Positions 1 through 6,820 of a DNA stretch of 22,244 nucleotides are shown here, one piece after another. The position numbers were made by a program, and so were the translations under genes. Position 1 is the stretch's first letter. Each line of letters starts with the position of its first letter. The stretch comes from an uncultured Muribaculaceae bacterium. GTDB taxonomy: Bacteria; Bacteroidota; Bacteroidia; Bacteroidales; Muribaculaceae. Location: assembly GCA_910576935.1 (NCBI GenBank), contig CAJTKG010000040.1:1-22244 (forward strand), written 5' to 3'. Under the pieces are notes generated by a model that had not been told where the DNA came from, did no database searches, and saw only the letters and a list, made by a program, of their open reading frames with translations.

Positions 1-10
1 ATCTCCGATG

Positions 11-18
11 CAAAGATA
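11..18 (-). promoter_or_regulatory. Possible Bacteroidetes -7 box, reading leftward out of the window
   Basis: On the minus strand this reads TATCTTTG, a match to the Bacteroidetes -7 consensus TAnnTTTG. No TTTG is found at the expected -33 position. That position (about 38-41) falls at the edge of the long hairpin. If real, it would start transcription of a minus-strand gene just outside the left edge. Confidence 0.35.
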
Positions 19-39
19 AGGCACGGTTAGGGCGAGTTT

Positions 40-75
40 ATCCCTAAAATTGCACGAGAGTGCAATTTTAGGGAT
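40..75. repeat. Perfect 16-bp inverted repeat with GAGA loop
   Basis: The left arm 40-55 (ATCCCTAAAATTGCAC) and right arm 60-75 are exact reverse complements around a four-base GAGA loop. In a plus-strand RNA the loop is a GNRA tetraloop. No U-run follows on either strand, so a classical terminator is not shown. It lies where the leftward bat transcript would end and just upstream of the possible promoter at 11-18, so it could be a 3'-end hairpin, an operator-like dyad or a small palindromic repeat element. Confidence 0.8.
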
Positions 76-81
76 GTGTTA

Positions 82-137
82 AATTCACAATTCACAATTC
101 ACAATGCACAATTCACAATGCACAATTCACAATGCAC
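82..137. repeat. Eight tandem heptamers AAT(T/G)CAC
   Basis: Eight head-to-tail 7-bp units fill 82-137. The fourth base runs T,T,T,G,T,G,T,G, so the last five units form an alternating 14-bp higher-order repeat (AATTCACAATGCAC). The array runs directly into AATTTTTGG. A heptamer array shifts reading frame each unit and encodes repetitive Asn/Ser/Gln/His peptides, which explains the spurious frame here. The unit is too short, and lacks spacers, for CRISPR. Confidence 0.9.
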
Positions 138-168
138 AATTTTTGGCATATGGAGCGAAGGGGTGTGG

Positions 169-192
169 AGCTACGATCTCCCGATCGTAGCT
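169..192. repeat. 10-bp-stem hairpin within the repeat segment
   Basis: AGCTACGATC (169-178) and GATCGTAGCT (183-192) are perfect inverse copies around a TCCC loop. It lies inside the composite segment and has no U-run on either side. Confidence 0.75.
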
Positions 193-256
193 AAACCAAT
201 GAAGATTAGGAATTTGGCCGACGGCCGGAGGCCGCCGCTCCATGTCGCCTGCACAA

Positions 257-279
257 TTTTTTTTTGGGGGGGGGAGGGG
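257..279. repeat. T9G9AG4 homopolymer tract
   Basis: Nine T are followed by nine G, one A and four G. Adjacent homopolymers of this length are prone to slippage and to sequencing length error. No gene frame depends on it. Confidence 0.85.
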
Positions 280-410
280 TATGGACCTTTGAAACCTTTG
301 TTCCATATGCCTTGGATTCGCAATTTGAGGTGTGTAAAAACACGGAGATCAATCCTTGCAATCCCCACTAACGCATTGATTTCACAAGAACTAAAGCATA
401 TAAGAGAGTG

Positions 411-1208
411 TTATATTTTCTCTACATCGGCAGCGTTGACCCATGCGCGGGTTGAGTTATTGATTTTGACATTGTACCATTTGCCTGCTACCGGATCGTC
501 GGGGGTAAGAACCGAATCGACTATCTCTACTTTAGTGCCTTCGTGGACAGAGACAGTTTTCTCAGTTTTGTTTTTAGGCGTACGTGGTGTCGACGAGAGG
601 TTAGTCGTCGGCACGATGACGACTGCTGTATCGTGTGTGAACGGTGCCCGCGATGTCTGTGACGATATGACCATAAGGTAAATAAAGACTATGAGGACAA
701 CGAAACCACCGAAGAAACCGGTCTTGCGCAACATGATATTACCTGAGAAAATATACAGGGCTATCGTGCCGCAAAGGACAAGGAAGACAACGAATGTCAG
801 CCATGCCCAGGCGTCGGGCGAAAAAGTTGACACGATTGATGAATGCAGATTGCTTAAAAAACTGCTGTCATCCTCGGGTGCGTCGGTGATGCGGGTCTTT
901 ACAAAATTGAGATTTGTCTCGGCGTCGCTGTTCGACGGATCTATTTTGAGCGCACGCTCATAATTGATGATGGCTTTGCCGAGTTTGCCCTGACGGAAAT
1001 AGGAATTCCCGAGATTATAATAAAGCTCCGAGCTTAAGCCTTCGCTGTCAATGGCCTGTTGATAGAGTTGAGCCGCGAGAATATAGTCTTCATTGTTATA
1101 GGCCGAATCGGCTTTGACAGCCGTCGATGACTGTGCGTCGCCGGTCATGATGCCGGCTGTTATGGCGATGAATAATATGATTGCTTTGAGTTTCATTGCT
1201 TTGATCAT
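411..1208 (-). CDS. batE: BatE: TPR/SH3-like membrane protein, last gene of the bat operon
   Basis: Predicted 265-aa envelope protein. A signal-like hydrophobic N-terminus (about 5-25) is followed by two TPR-type repeats (about 33-100, including YYNLGNSYFRQG and ALKIDPSN). Two membrane helices follow (about 134-155 and 164-183), then an SH3-like domain (about 195-263) ending in a WVNAADVEKI-like strand. TPR plus SH3-like architecture at the end of a bat operon is typical of BatE, which probably serves as a scaffold for the VWA proteins. The ATG at 1208 directly abuts the TAA of batD, implying translational coupling. A second ATG at 1196 would give a more usual signal peptide (MKLKAI...), and I cannot decide between them. 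Expression is expected from the moxR promoter. Exact biochemical role is not established. Confidence 0.88.
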   Translation of the reverse strand: MIKAMKLKAIILFIAITAGIMTGDAQSSTAVKADSAYNNEDYILAAQLYQQAIDSEGLSSELYYNLGNSYFRQGKLGKAIINYERALKIDPSNSDAETNLNFVKTRITDAPEDDSSFLSNLHSSIVSTFSPDAWAWLTFVVFLVLCGTIALYIFSGNIMLRKTGFFGGFVVLIVFIYLMVISSQTSRAPFTHDTAVVIVPTTNLSSTPRTPKNKTEKTVSVHEGTKVEIVDSVLTPDDPVAGKWYNVKINNSTRAWVNAADVEKI

Positions 1209-3020
1209 TTATCGTTTCTTAACGTCTTCAAGGCCCTTTATTGCTGCGCCTGCACGGCCGTAGAGGTCGCTGACCTCACTGTCTGTATGCGACGGAGTGA
1301 AACGGGCCATCTCGCATTGGTCCAAAACATCGATTATATTGTCGATATCCTCGGTTCCGGCACCGAAATCCTGAAGTTTCTGAGCTATATTGTCTCTTAC
1401 AAGCTGAGAGGGGGCGATGCCGAGTTTATCGCTGAGGTAACCCCACATAGCCTTCGACAGTTCGGCATAGAATTTCTCGTTCTCGTGGGTGTTCATGAAG
1501 GCGCGGGCCTGTTTGAGACGTCTGACGGCGACACGGTTGGCACGGGCAAGCTTTTTGCCGCTTATGTCGGCGTTGAATTTCAGACGGCGGCGGTATACAA
1601 TTACCACGCCGACAAGTATCATAACAACAATGACAAACGCGAGCCAATAGTAAAGCTTGTTGAAAACAAATACCGGGGTATAGAACTGATTTTCAGATCC
1701 CGACGGCTTGATGTGGAGGATATCGTCGATGGTCTTGTCGATGGCTCGTTGCTCGACGACGGCCGATGTCGAGGCTCCTCGCGCTACGTTGATGTCATAA
1801 GACTTAGTGTCGAGCGTGACATATTGTTTCTTGTCAATATCAAAATACGAGAAAGGCGTGCCGGGAATGGTGAATTTACCGACCTCCTGTGGAACAATAG
1901 TGTAGTCGATGCGGAAAGTGCCTGTCGTATTCGCCCCGGCGATGTGTGTGTCTATATCGGTTTTGGGCGTATACGTGTCTATGCTCGAAGGGAAGTCGAT
2001 CACAGGTTCTTTAAGATATTTTATATTGCCTGTGCCTTTTATTATATATGAGTAAGTGGCGGCTTCGTTGGTCTTGAGAAGCTCGGGTTGCAGATCGGTC
2101 GATACCGTGAAGCGGCCTACAGCACCGTTGAATCCCGCGGGCTTGGGTTCGGGCAGCGGTTCGATGATGATAGATGCGGCGTTTGACTCGGTGGTTATTT
2201 GACGTTCGACAGGACGTTGGGTTCTGAAATATCCCATGTCGACGGTCTCGTATTGCTGTATCGTAAGCTCGTATTTGCCCGAGTTGACGGTCAGCTTGCC
2301 GTTTTTCTGAGGATAGAGCAGACAGCGTTTGAGCACGGCCGAATAATAATTTTGGCCATTGTAGTTCTCAAGTTCGGCCTCGAGAGTCACGGGCATTTCT
2401 TCAGACAGGAATCCGTCGAAAGCCGGTTGCTGGGTGACCATGAAACTCGAGATATTATATTTGGTATATACCTTGATTGTGGCGAGCACAGGTTCTTGCT
2501 CGTATGCTTTCGACTTTGAGAAAGATATTCTTATAAACAAGTCATTGGGCGACACTTTCCCGGGTTTGTGGGTTGTGATATCGTCGGCACTTACGTGACC
2601 GCCGCCACCTTGATTGCCTGTGTTCTTGTCCGGTGCAAGAATTTTGAAAGTCGCCGGTCGCGATGTAATGCGTTTCCCGTCGACATTGACAGAAACCTCG
2701 GGGATGGTTACTTCGCCGGGTGTCTTGGCTCTGTACATAAAAGTATAATCGACCGACGAGCTTGACGAAACCCGGCCGTTGATGATCTGACTGCTCGACA
2801 TTGTCGACACGGACGGACCATAAAGCAGGTCGCAGCCTTTGAGTTCGGGCGCCGACGGCGCTGAAGCCTGGGCGTTTGACAATCTGAACGTCACAGAGAA
2901 ATTTCGCCCTGCGATGACTGTCTGCGGTGGTATCAGCCTGAAGTCGGCCTGAGCTGACGCTATGCCTGCCGTGAGCAGAGTGATGAAAAATAATATGAAA
3001 CGTAGACTGATTGCTTTCAT
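1209..3020 (-). CDS. batD: BatD: large periplasmic protein with membrane anchor
   Basis: 603-aa protein with a cleavable-looking signal peptide (about 1-23, ending ASAQA) and a long beta-rich extracytoplasmic part. The N-terminal strand set has the IPPQTVIAGRNFSVTF pattern typical of BatD. One membrane helix lies at about 455-477 and a cytosolic helical tail of about 125 residues follows. The tail (KFYAELSKAMWGYLSDKLGI...) resembles the tail of the protein encoded at 5832-6809, suggesting an internal family relationship. The gene lies 3 nt after batC and abuts batE. In the family, BatD is thought to be a periplasm-facing partner of the VWA proteins; the aerotolerance label comes from early Bacteroides work and does not define a reaction. 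Start at 3020 gives the signal peptide directly. Confidence 0.9.
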   Translation of the reverse strand: MKAISLRFILFFITLLTAGIASAQADFRLIPPQTVIAGRNFSVTFRLSNAQASAPSAPELKGCDLLYGPSVSTMSSSQIINGRVSSSSSVDYTFMYRAKTPGEVTIPEVSVNVDGKRITSRPATFKILAPDKNTGNQGGGGHVSADDITTHKPGKVSPNDLFIRISFSKSKAYEQEPVLATIKVYTKYNISSFMVTQQPAFDGFLSEEMPVTLEAELENYNGQNYYSAVLKRCLLYPQKNGKLTVNSGKYELTIQQYETVDMGYFRTQRPVERQITTESNAASIIIEPLPEPKPAGFNGAVGRFTVSTDLQPELLKTNEAATYSYIIKGTGNIKYLKEPVIDFPSSIDTYTPKTDIDTHIAGANTTGTFRIDYTIVPQEVGKFTIPGTPFSYFDIDKKQYVTLDTKSYDINVARGASTSAVVEQRAIDKTIDDILHIKPSGSENQFYTPVFVFNKLYYWLAFVIVVMILVGVVIVYRRRLKFNADISGKKLARANRVAVRRLKQARAFMNTHENEKFYAELSKAMWGYLSDKLGIAPSQLVRDNIAQKLQDFGAGTEDIDNIIDVLDQCEMARFTPSHTDSEVSDLYGRAGAAIKGLEDVKKR

Positions 3021-3023
3021 TGT

Positions 3024-3779
3024 TTACCAAGGTTTATCTGTGGTTTTGCGGCCGCCGTTGTTGACCTGTTGCTCGTTGACCTTTTTGCGGGTCCGGTTTT
3101 CTTTATTTTGGACAGACTGCAATATCTGTTCGGCATTCTGTGTCATCTCGGGCTGCTGTTGTTGCTGTTGCTGTTGGTCCTGATTCTGATCTTGATTCTG
3201 TTCTTGTTGCTGCTGTTGCTGTTGGTTCTGCTGTTGTTGTTGGTCCTGATCTTGGTCTTGATTCCGATCCTGATTCTGCTGCTGTTGCTGCAACTGCGCT
3301 ATTCTGAGATTTTGACGTGTCTTGTTGTTGTCGGGATTGATGCGTAGGGCTCCTTTGTAGTTCTCGATTGCTTTGCCGTAATCTCCGTCGCGGAAGGCCA
3401 TATTGCCGAGATTGTAAAAAGATTTTTCGGCAATGGCCTTGTCAGTTGCTGTGCGGGTCAGAGTCTCGAAAAGTTCTACAGCCTTGACTCGAGGGTCATT
3501 TGGGGTGTTTTTGTTGTCCTCGCTGACAAGATATGTGAGTGTGACAGCCTTGTTGTATGTAGCGGCGTCTGATAGCGGATTAGCTGTCAGAGCCTTTTCA
3601 TAAAAATCAAAGGCTGCAATGAAGTTGCTGTCAGCGAATGCCTTGTTGCCTTCGACGATAAGGTTGCGTTCGGCTTTGGTCGATTTAACATCGGCCGCTG
3701 AAACCGGGAAAGACCATCCGGCGACGGTTGTCAGGGCAATTGCGAGCAATATCGTTTTTCTTATGTCAAATCTTTTCAT
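3024..3779 (-). CDS. batC: BatC: TPR protein with glutamine-rich linker
   Basis: 251-aa protein starting MKRFDIRKT, with a signal peptide (about 1-29, ending VSAAD). TPR-like helices span about 36-155 (including FYNLGNMAFRDGDYGKAIENY), followed by a Gln/Asn/Asp-rich tract at 163-209 and a conserved-looking tail with AEQILQSVQNKE. The ATG at 3779 is preferred over a start 36 nt upstream because it overlaps the batB stop as ATGA, the usual translational-coupling arrangement. The upstream start would add a hydrophilic stretch before the signal peptide. TPR plus a charged or Gln-rich tail fits BatC, a probable periplasmic scaffold between BatA/BatB and BatD/BatE. The linker is longer and purer in Gln than I would expect for a functional domain, so it is probably a flexible spacer. 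Confidence 0.88.
   Translation of the reverse strand: MKRFDIRKTILLAIALTTVAGWSFPVSAADVKSTKAERNLIVEGNKAFADSNFIAAFDFYEKALTANPLSDAATYNKAVTLTYLVSEDNKNTPNDPRVKAVELFETLTRTATDKAIAEKSFYNLGNMAFRDGDYGKAIENYKGALRINPDNNKTRQNLRIAQLQQQQQNQDRNQDQDQDQQQQQNQQQQQQQEQNQDQNQDQQQQQQQQPEMTQNAEQILQSVQNKENRTRKKVNEQQVNNGGRKTTDKPW
3153..3293 (-). repeat. CAG/CAA-type tract encoding the BatC Gln-rich linker
   Basis: The DNA encodes residues 163-209 of BatC, nearly all Gln, Asn or Asp, built from CAA/CAG, GAT and AAT codons in irregular short runs. In the complementary strand it reads as a Leu-rich frame, which is a shadow. Such tracts change length easily by slippage or recombination without breaking the frame when gained or lost in threes. 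Confidence 0.85.
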
Positions 3780-4816
3780 TTTGTCTTGCTGAAGAAGTTG
3801 ATGTCTTTGAGCCAACCGATCTTACGGTCAAGCACGAATATATCGATGATGAGGAGTATCAGAGCTATCCAGGCGAATGTCGGGAACTGCTCGGCGCTTG
3901 ATTTGTAGCTGACGGTCTTGAATTCCGACTTCTCGAGTTGGTCGAGTTTTTCGACCAGTTGGTCAAGAGCCTTGTTTGACGCACCGTTGACATATATGCC
4001 GTCACCGGCTTCGGCTATGGCTTTGCCGGTGGCCTCGTCGACGGTGGTGGTGACGATGTTTCCGTCGGCATCACGCATATATTCTCCTTTTTTGCCGCCG
4101 ACAGGTATAGGTGCTCCCTTGGCTGAGCCGAGGCCGATGACATCGACCTGTATGCCTGCCTCCTGAGCAGCCTTGGCTGCTTCGACGGCAGCGCCTTCGT
4201 GGTCTTCGGCGTCTGTAATGAGTATTATGGCCTTATGGACGTCTTCAGCCGACGAAAAACTTCCCGCCGACATTTTTATGGCTTCTGAAAGTGATGTACC
4301 CTGAAATGAAATCTGTTTGGGCGACAGCTCGTTGAGATACATTTTTGCCGACATATAGTCTGTGGTGATAGGCAACTGTAACTTTGGTTCGCCGGCGAAA
4401 ATCACAAGACCGACTTTGTCGTTCTCGAGTTTGTCGACGAGACGTTCAAGAGTAAGACGGGCGCGGTCGAGTCGTGAAATGCCGTTGGGGTCATCAGTCG
4501 ACGACGCGAGCATCGAGTTTGAAACGTCGAAGGCAATCATTATCTCGATGCCGTTTAGACTTTGCTCGTTTTCTTTCTGTCCGGCTCGCGGACGCGCGAT
4601 GACGATGACAAGCGCCGCGAGAGCAAGAAGCTGGAGACAGATTTTGACATTGGGCTTATATCGCGAAGCGTCGGGCATAAGAGATTCTATGATATCCTGA
4701 CGGCCAAAGCGTTTTAGCTTTCTGCGGCGCGAGGCTCTTGACCATAGAAACAATGCCCCGATGACCGCGACGAGTATCAGGAAATATAGATGTAGTGGAT
4801 ATGCGAAATCAAACAT
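3776..4816 (-). CDS. batB: BatB: VWA-domain membrane protein
   Basis: 346-aa inner-membrane protein. Membrane helices lie at about 7-25 and 57-75, a von Willebrand factor A domain spans about 90-280, and a C-terminal helix is at about 313-332. The metal-site (MIDAS) residues are intact: D97, S99 and S101 in DVSNS, T174 in GTSLSEA, and D202 in ITDAED. The short cytosolic loop between the first two helices carries RRRKLKRFG, typical of BatA/BatB. The VWA domain should face the periplasm and bind partners through the metal site. It follows batA by 26 nt and overlaps batC by 4 nt. BatA and BatB are paralogues, and the names here rest on gene order. Confidence 0.9.
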   Translation of the reverse strand: MFDFAYPLHLYFLILVAVIGALFLWSRASRRRKLKRFGRQDIIESLMPDASRYKPNVKICLQLLALAALVIVIARPRAGQKENEQSLNGIEIMIAFDVSNSMLASSTDDPNGISRLDRARLTLERLVDKLENDKVGLVIFAGEPKLQLPITTDYMSAKMYLNELSPKQISFQGTSLSEAIKMSAGSFSSAEDVHKAIILITDAEDHEGAAVEAAKAAQEAGIQVDVIGLGSAKGAPIPVGGKKGEYMRDADGNIVTTTVDEATGKAIAEAGDGIYVNGASNKALDQLVEKLDQLEKSEFKTVSYKSSAEQFPTFAWIALILLIIDIFVLDRKIGWLKDINFFSKTK

Positions 4817-4842
4817 AATCTTATGTGTTTAAGACGTGCTGT

Positions 4843-5829
4843 TTATGGTATCGATCTCAGAACGGTGTAACGGAGCAGCATCTCGATGGCGAAGAACGCA
4901 AGCGCCAACCATGCCCACATCATATAATTGTCTTCTGTGTGAGAGAAGTGGCGTACGTCCATCTGTGTTTTCTCGAGCGCGTCGATCTCGTTAAAGATGT
5001 TCTCGAGCACTTTGTTGTCGGTGGCTCTGAAATATTTACCGCCGGTGTTGTCGGCTATTGTTCTGAGAGTGGCTTCGTCAATGACGACTGGCTGTTTTAC
5101 ATATTCGATGCGGCCGAACATGTTCGGAGTAGGGTACTCGGCCATGCCGTTTGTGCCAATGCCTATGGTATATATCTTGACGTCCATTTCCTTGGCGACC
5201 TCGGCACCCATCAGAGGCGTGGCGATGCCGGTGTTGTTGGAGCCGTCGGTCAGAAGTATTATGCTTTTGCTTTTGGCCTGACCTTCTTTTAGACGGTTGA
5301 GCGACGTGACTATGCCGTCACCGATAGCGGTACCGTCTTCGACCATATTGGTCGAGACTCCGCCGAGATAGCTTATAAGCTGGCGGCGGTCGACTGTCAT
5401 CGGCACGCCGGTCAGGCTTTCGCCGGCGAAAACGACCAGACCGATATTGTCGGATTCGCGGCCGTTGATAAATTTTGCTGCCACATTCTTGGCTGCCTCA
5501 AGACGGTCCGGCTCAAAGTCGCGGGCGAGCATACTTGTCGAGACGTCGAGGGCAATGACGATATCCGTGCCCTCGGTCGATGTGGTATGCCAATTGTCTT
5601 TGAGTTGCGGACGGGCGAGGACGATGATGAGACATCCTATCGTGGCAAGACGCAGCAGAAACAGCGCGTGGCGCAGATAGAGCTTCCACGTCCGTCCGAG
5701 CGGAGCGAATGCCTGTATCGATGACAGGGCCATCGAGGCATGTGCATTGCGCTGTTTCCATATATACCACCCGATCAGAGGAATGTATATAAGGAATAAC
5801 CAAAGATATTGCGGTTGATATAATTGCAT
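4843..5829 (-). CDS. batA: BatA: VWA-domain membrane protein
   Basis: 328-aa protein with the same plan as BatB: helices at about 7-24 and 53-72, a VWA domain at about 88-285 and a C-terminal helix at about 303-322. MIDAS residues are present: D95, S97 and S99 in DVSTS, T167 in DGTAIGDG, and D195 in LLTDGSNNTG. TDGSNNTG and GIGTNG are typical of BatA-type VWA proteins. The gene starts 2 nt after the preceding gene and precedes batB, as in described bat operons. Substrate is unknown. By family analogy the MoxR ATPase encoded upstream acts on or through such VWA proteins. Confidence 0.92.
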   Translation of the reverse strand: MQLYQPQYLWLFLIYIPLIGWYIWKQRNAHASMALSSIQAFAPLGRTWKLYLRHALFLLRLATIGCLIIVLARPQLKDNWHTTSTEGTDIVIALDVSTSMLARDFEPDRLEAAKNVAAKFINGRESDNIGLVVFAGESLTGVPMTVDRRQLISYLGGVSTNMVEDGTAIGDGIVTSLNRLKEGQAKSKSIILLTDGSNNTGIATPLMGAEVAKEMDVKIYTIGIGTNGMAEYPTPNMFGRIEYVKQPVVIDEATLRTIADNTGGKYFRATDNKVLENIFNEIDALEKTQMDVRHFSHTEDNYMMWAWLALAFFAIEMLLRYTVLRSIP

Positions 5830-5831
5830 CG

Positions 5832-6809
5832 TTAATTAGTTTTATCCGTTTGTTCTTTTTTATCACCGGCTGTTTCTTCAACCGGTGGAAGCGGTTTGGA
5901 GTCTTCAACAAATTTGAGCGCCGAATTGAACGACTTGACATTGTCGTCGGGCAAGGGCCTTACTTTGGCGAATTTGACAAAGTCGGCGATTTCGAGTACC
6001 TGCTTCATAAGCTCGGAACCGGGCTTGGTTTCAGCGTTGTGGCGCATCGTATAGATGATCTGCGTCGAAGACATTTCCATGGCGTTGATGCCGAAACGAC
6101 CCTCGAGGTATTGACGGAGGATGTCGGTGAGCTCGGTATAATATTCTTTATCGCGGCCACTCTGAGGCAGTTTCTTTGTCTGCAGCTCGTTGAGACGCAT
6201 GACGGCGAGGTCGTAAGGAGGTGTCTCTTTCTTTTTCTTGGTGAAGACGTTTCTGTCGCGTTTGAGCAAGATGTAAGCGGCAAATGCGATTACAGCCACG
6301 AGAATTCCCACAAGAATCCATACGGTCCAGTCGGGTATGAAGTCATACCACTTGCGGTCGACCGAAACGATGCCTTGCATGGGGTTGATGTCGGTGAGGC
6401 TGTCGAGGTCTACTTCAAGCACTTTCAATGTCAGAGCCTCGGAGAAGGCGGTATCGTTGGCCGATGCGAAAGCGAAAGGAGGCAGGGTGAATGTTCCCGG
6501 GTCGAAAGGCTGTATGGCGATGTCATAGACGATTTTGACAGAACCGTCGTCGAGCTTCGTAGTGTCGGCCTTGACCGATGAGACCTCGATGCCGTTATAG
6601 TCTTGGCCGGCTTCGGGCAGCGACACGGGACGGACATTCTCACCGACTCCGCTGACTTCAACCTTTATCATGGCCTTGGAAGCCTGTATCAAGGTGGTCG
6701 AATCGGTCGAAGCTGTGACGCTCAGACGGGCCGCATCGGCTTCAAGGCATGCGCCCGATATTGACGACGCGGCGAGAAAAAGACAGATATATTTCGATAT
6801 ATTGGACAT
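5832..6809 (-). CDS. Bat-operon membrane protein with BatD-like cytosolic tail
   Basis: 325-aa protein found between the DUF58 and batA genes. It has an N-terminal signal-like segment (about 7-27) and a beta-rich extracytoplasmic domain (about 28-155, with the strand PFDPGTFTLPPFAF). One membrane helix lies at about 162-183 and is followed by a basic patch (KRDRNVFTKKKK). The cytosolic helical domain (about 198-305) includes KEYYTELTDILRQYLEGRFGI. That last domain aligns by eye with the BatD tail, so the protein is like a short BatD with one beta unit. The position and shape match the uncharacterised (DUF4381-like) protein often seen in MoxR-VWA loci. It starts 11 nt after the DUF58 stop. A cysteine at 21 follows SGA but lacks a good lipobox residue at -3. 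Confidence 0.8.
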   Translation of the reverse strand: MSNISKYICLFLAASSISGACLEADAARLSVTASTDSTTLIQASKAMIKVEVSGVGENVRPVSLPEAGQDYNGIEVSSVKADTTKLDDGSVKIVYDIAIQPFDPGTFTLPPFAFASANDTAFSEALTLKVLEVDLDSLTDINPMQGIVSVDRKWYDFIPDWTVWILVGILVAVIAFAAYILLKRDRNVFTKKKKETPPYDLAVMRLNELQTKKLPQSGRDKEYYTELTDILRQYLEGRFGINAMEMSSTQIIYTMRHNAETKPGSELMKQVLEIADFVKFAKVRPLPDDNVKSFNSALKFVEDSKPLPPVEETAGDKKEQTDKTN

Positions 6810-6820
6810 TTTATGTTTGT

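Larger units (their letters stand above)
133..311. repeat. Composite palindromic repeat segment
   Basis: TGCACAATTTTT occurs as a direct repeat at 133-144 and 250-261. Between the copies lie ATGGAGCG (150-157) and its inverse CGCTCCAT (236-243), enclosing a GC-rich stretch with several GGCC palindromes. GGCATATGG (145-153) has its inverse CCATATGCC at 303-311. Nested inverted and direct repeats around a non-coding core resemble a small non-autonomous repeat element, but no target-site duplication or transposase is visible. Confidence 0.5.
1..410. other. Gene-free, repeat-rich intergenic region downstream of batE
   Basis: No credible coding sequence was found in these 410 bases. Reading frames that cross it encode low-complexity peptides generated by the AAT(T/G)CAC heptamers, or run antisense into batE. 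It contains a possible leftward promoter at 11-18, a long hairpin at 40-75, heptamer repeats at 82-137, a second hairpin at 169-192, dispersed inverted repeats up to 311 and a T9G9 tract. No classical stem plus U-run terminator for the bat operon was seen immediately after batE. Confidence 0.8.

Noticed and set aside
40..75. Confident rho-independent terminator of the bat operon
   Set aside because: The stem is strong but no U-run follows on either strand and it lies about 335 nt after the batE stop.
82..137. CRISPR-like array
   Set aside because: Units are 7 bp with no spacers and no cas genes are present.
171..368. Minus-strand frame of 65 codons
   Set aside because: It crosses the hairpin and the homopolymer tract, has no recognisable motif and fits repeat DNA.
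76..681. Plus-strand frame of 201 codons
   Set aside because: Its start lies in the heptamer array, the first part encodes repeat-derived Asn/Ser/His peptide, and the rest is antisense to batE.
1287..2051. Plus-strand frame of 254 codons
   Set aside because: Entirely antisense to batD, which has a clear signal peptide, membrane helix and family pattern.
3069..3347. Leu-rich plus-strand frame resembling a membrane protein
   Set aside because: It is the complement of the Gln-codon tract of batC; the Leu run is a codon artefact.
3780..3815. Upstream start for batC
   Set aside because: It would put a hydrophilic extension before the signal peptide; the ATG at 3779 overlaps the batB stop as ATGA.
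5850..6581. Plus-strand frame of 243 codons
   Set aside because: Antisense to the bat-operon membrane protein gene, with no domain pattern.
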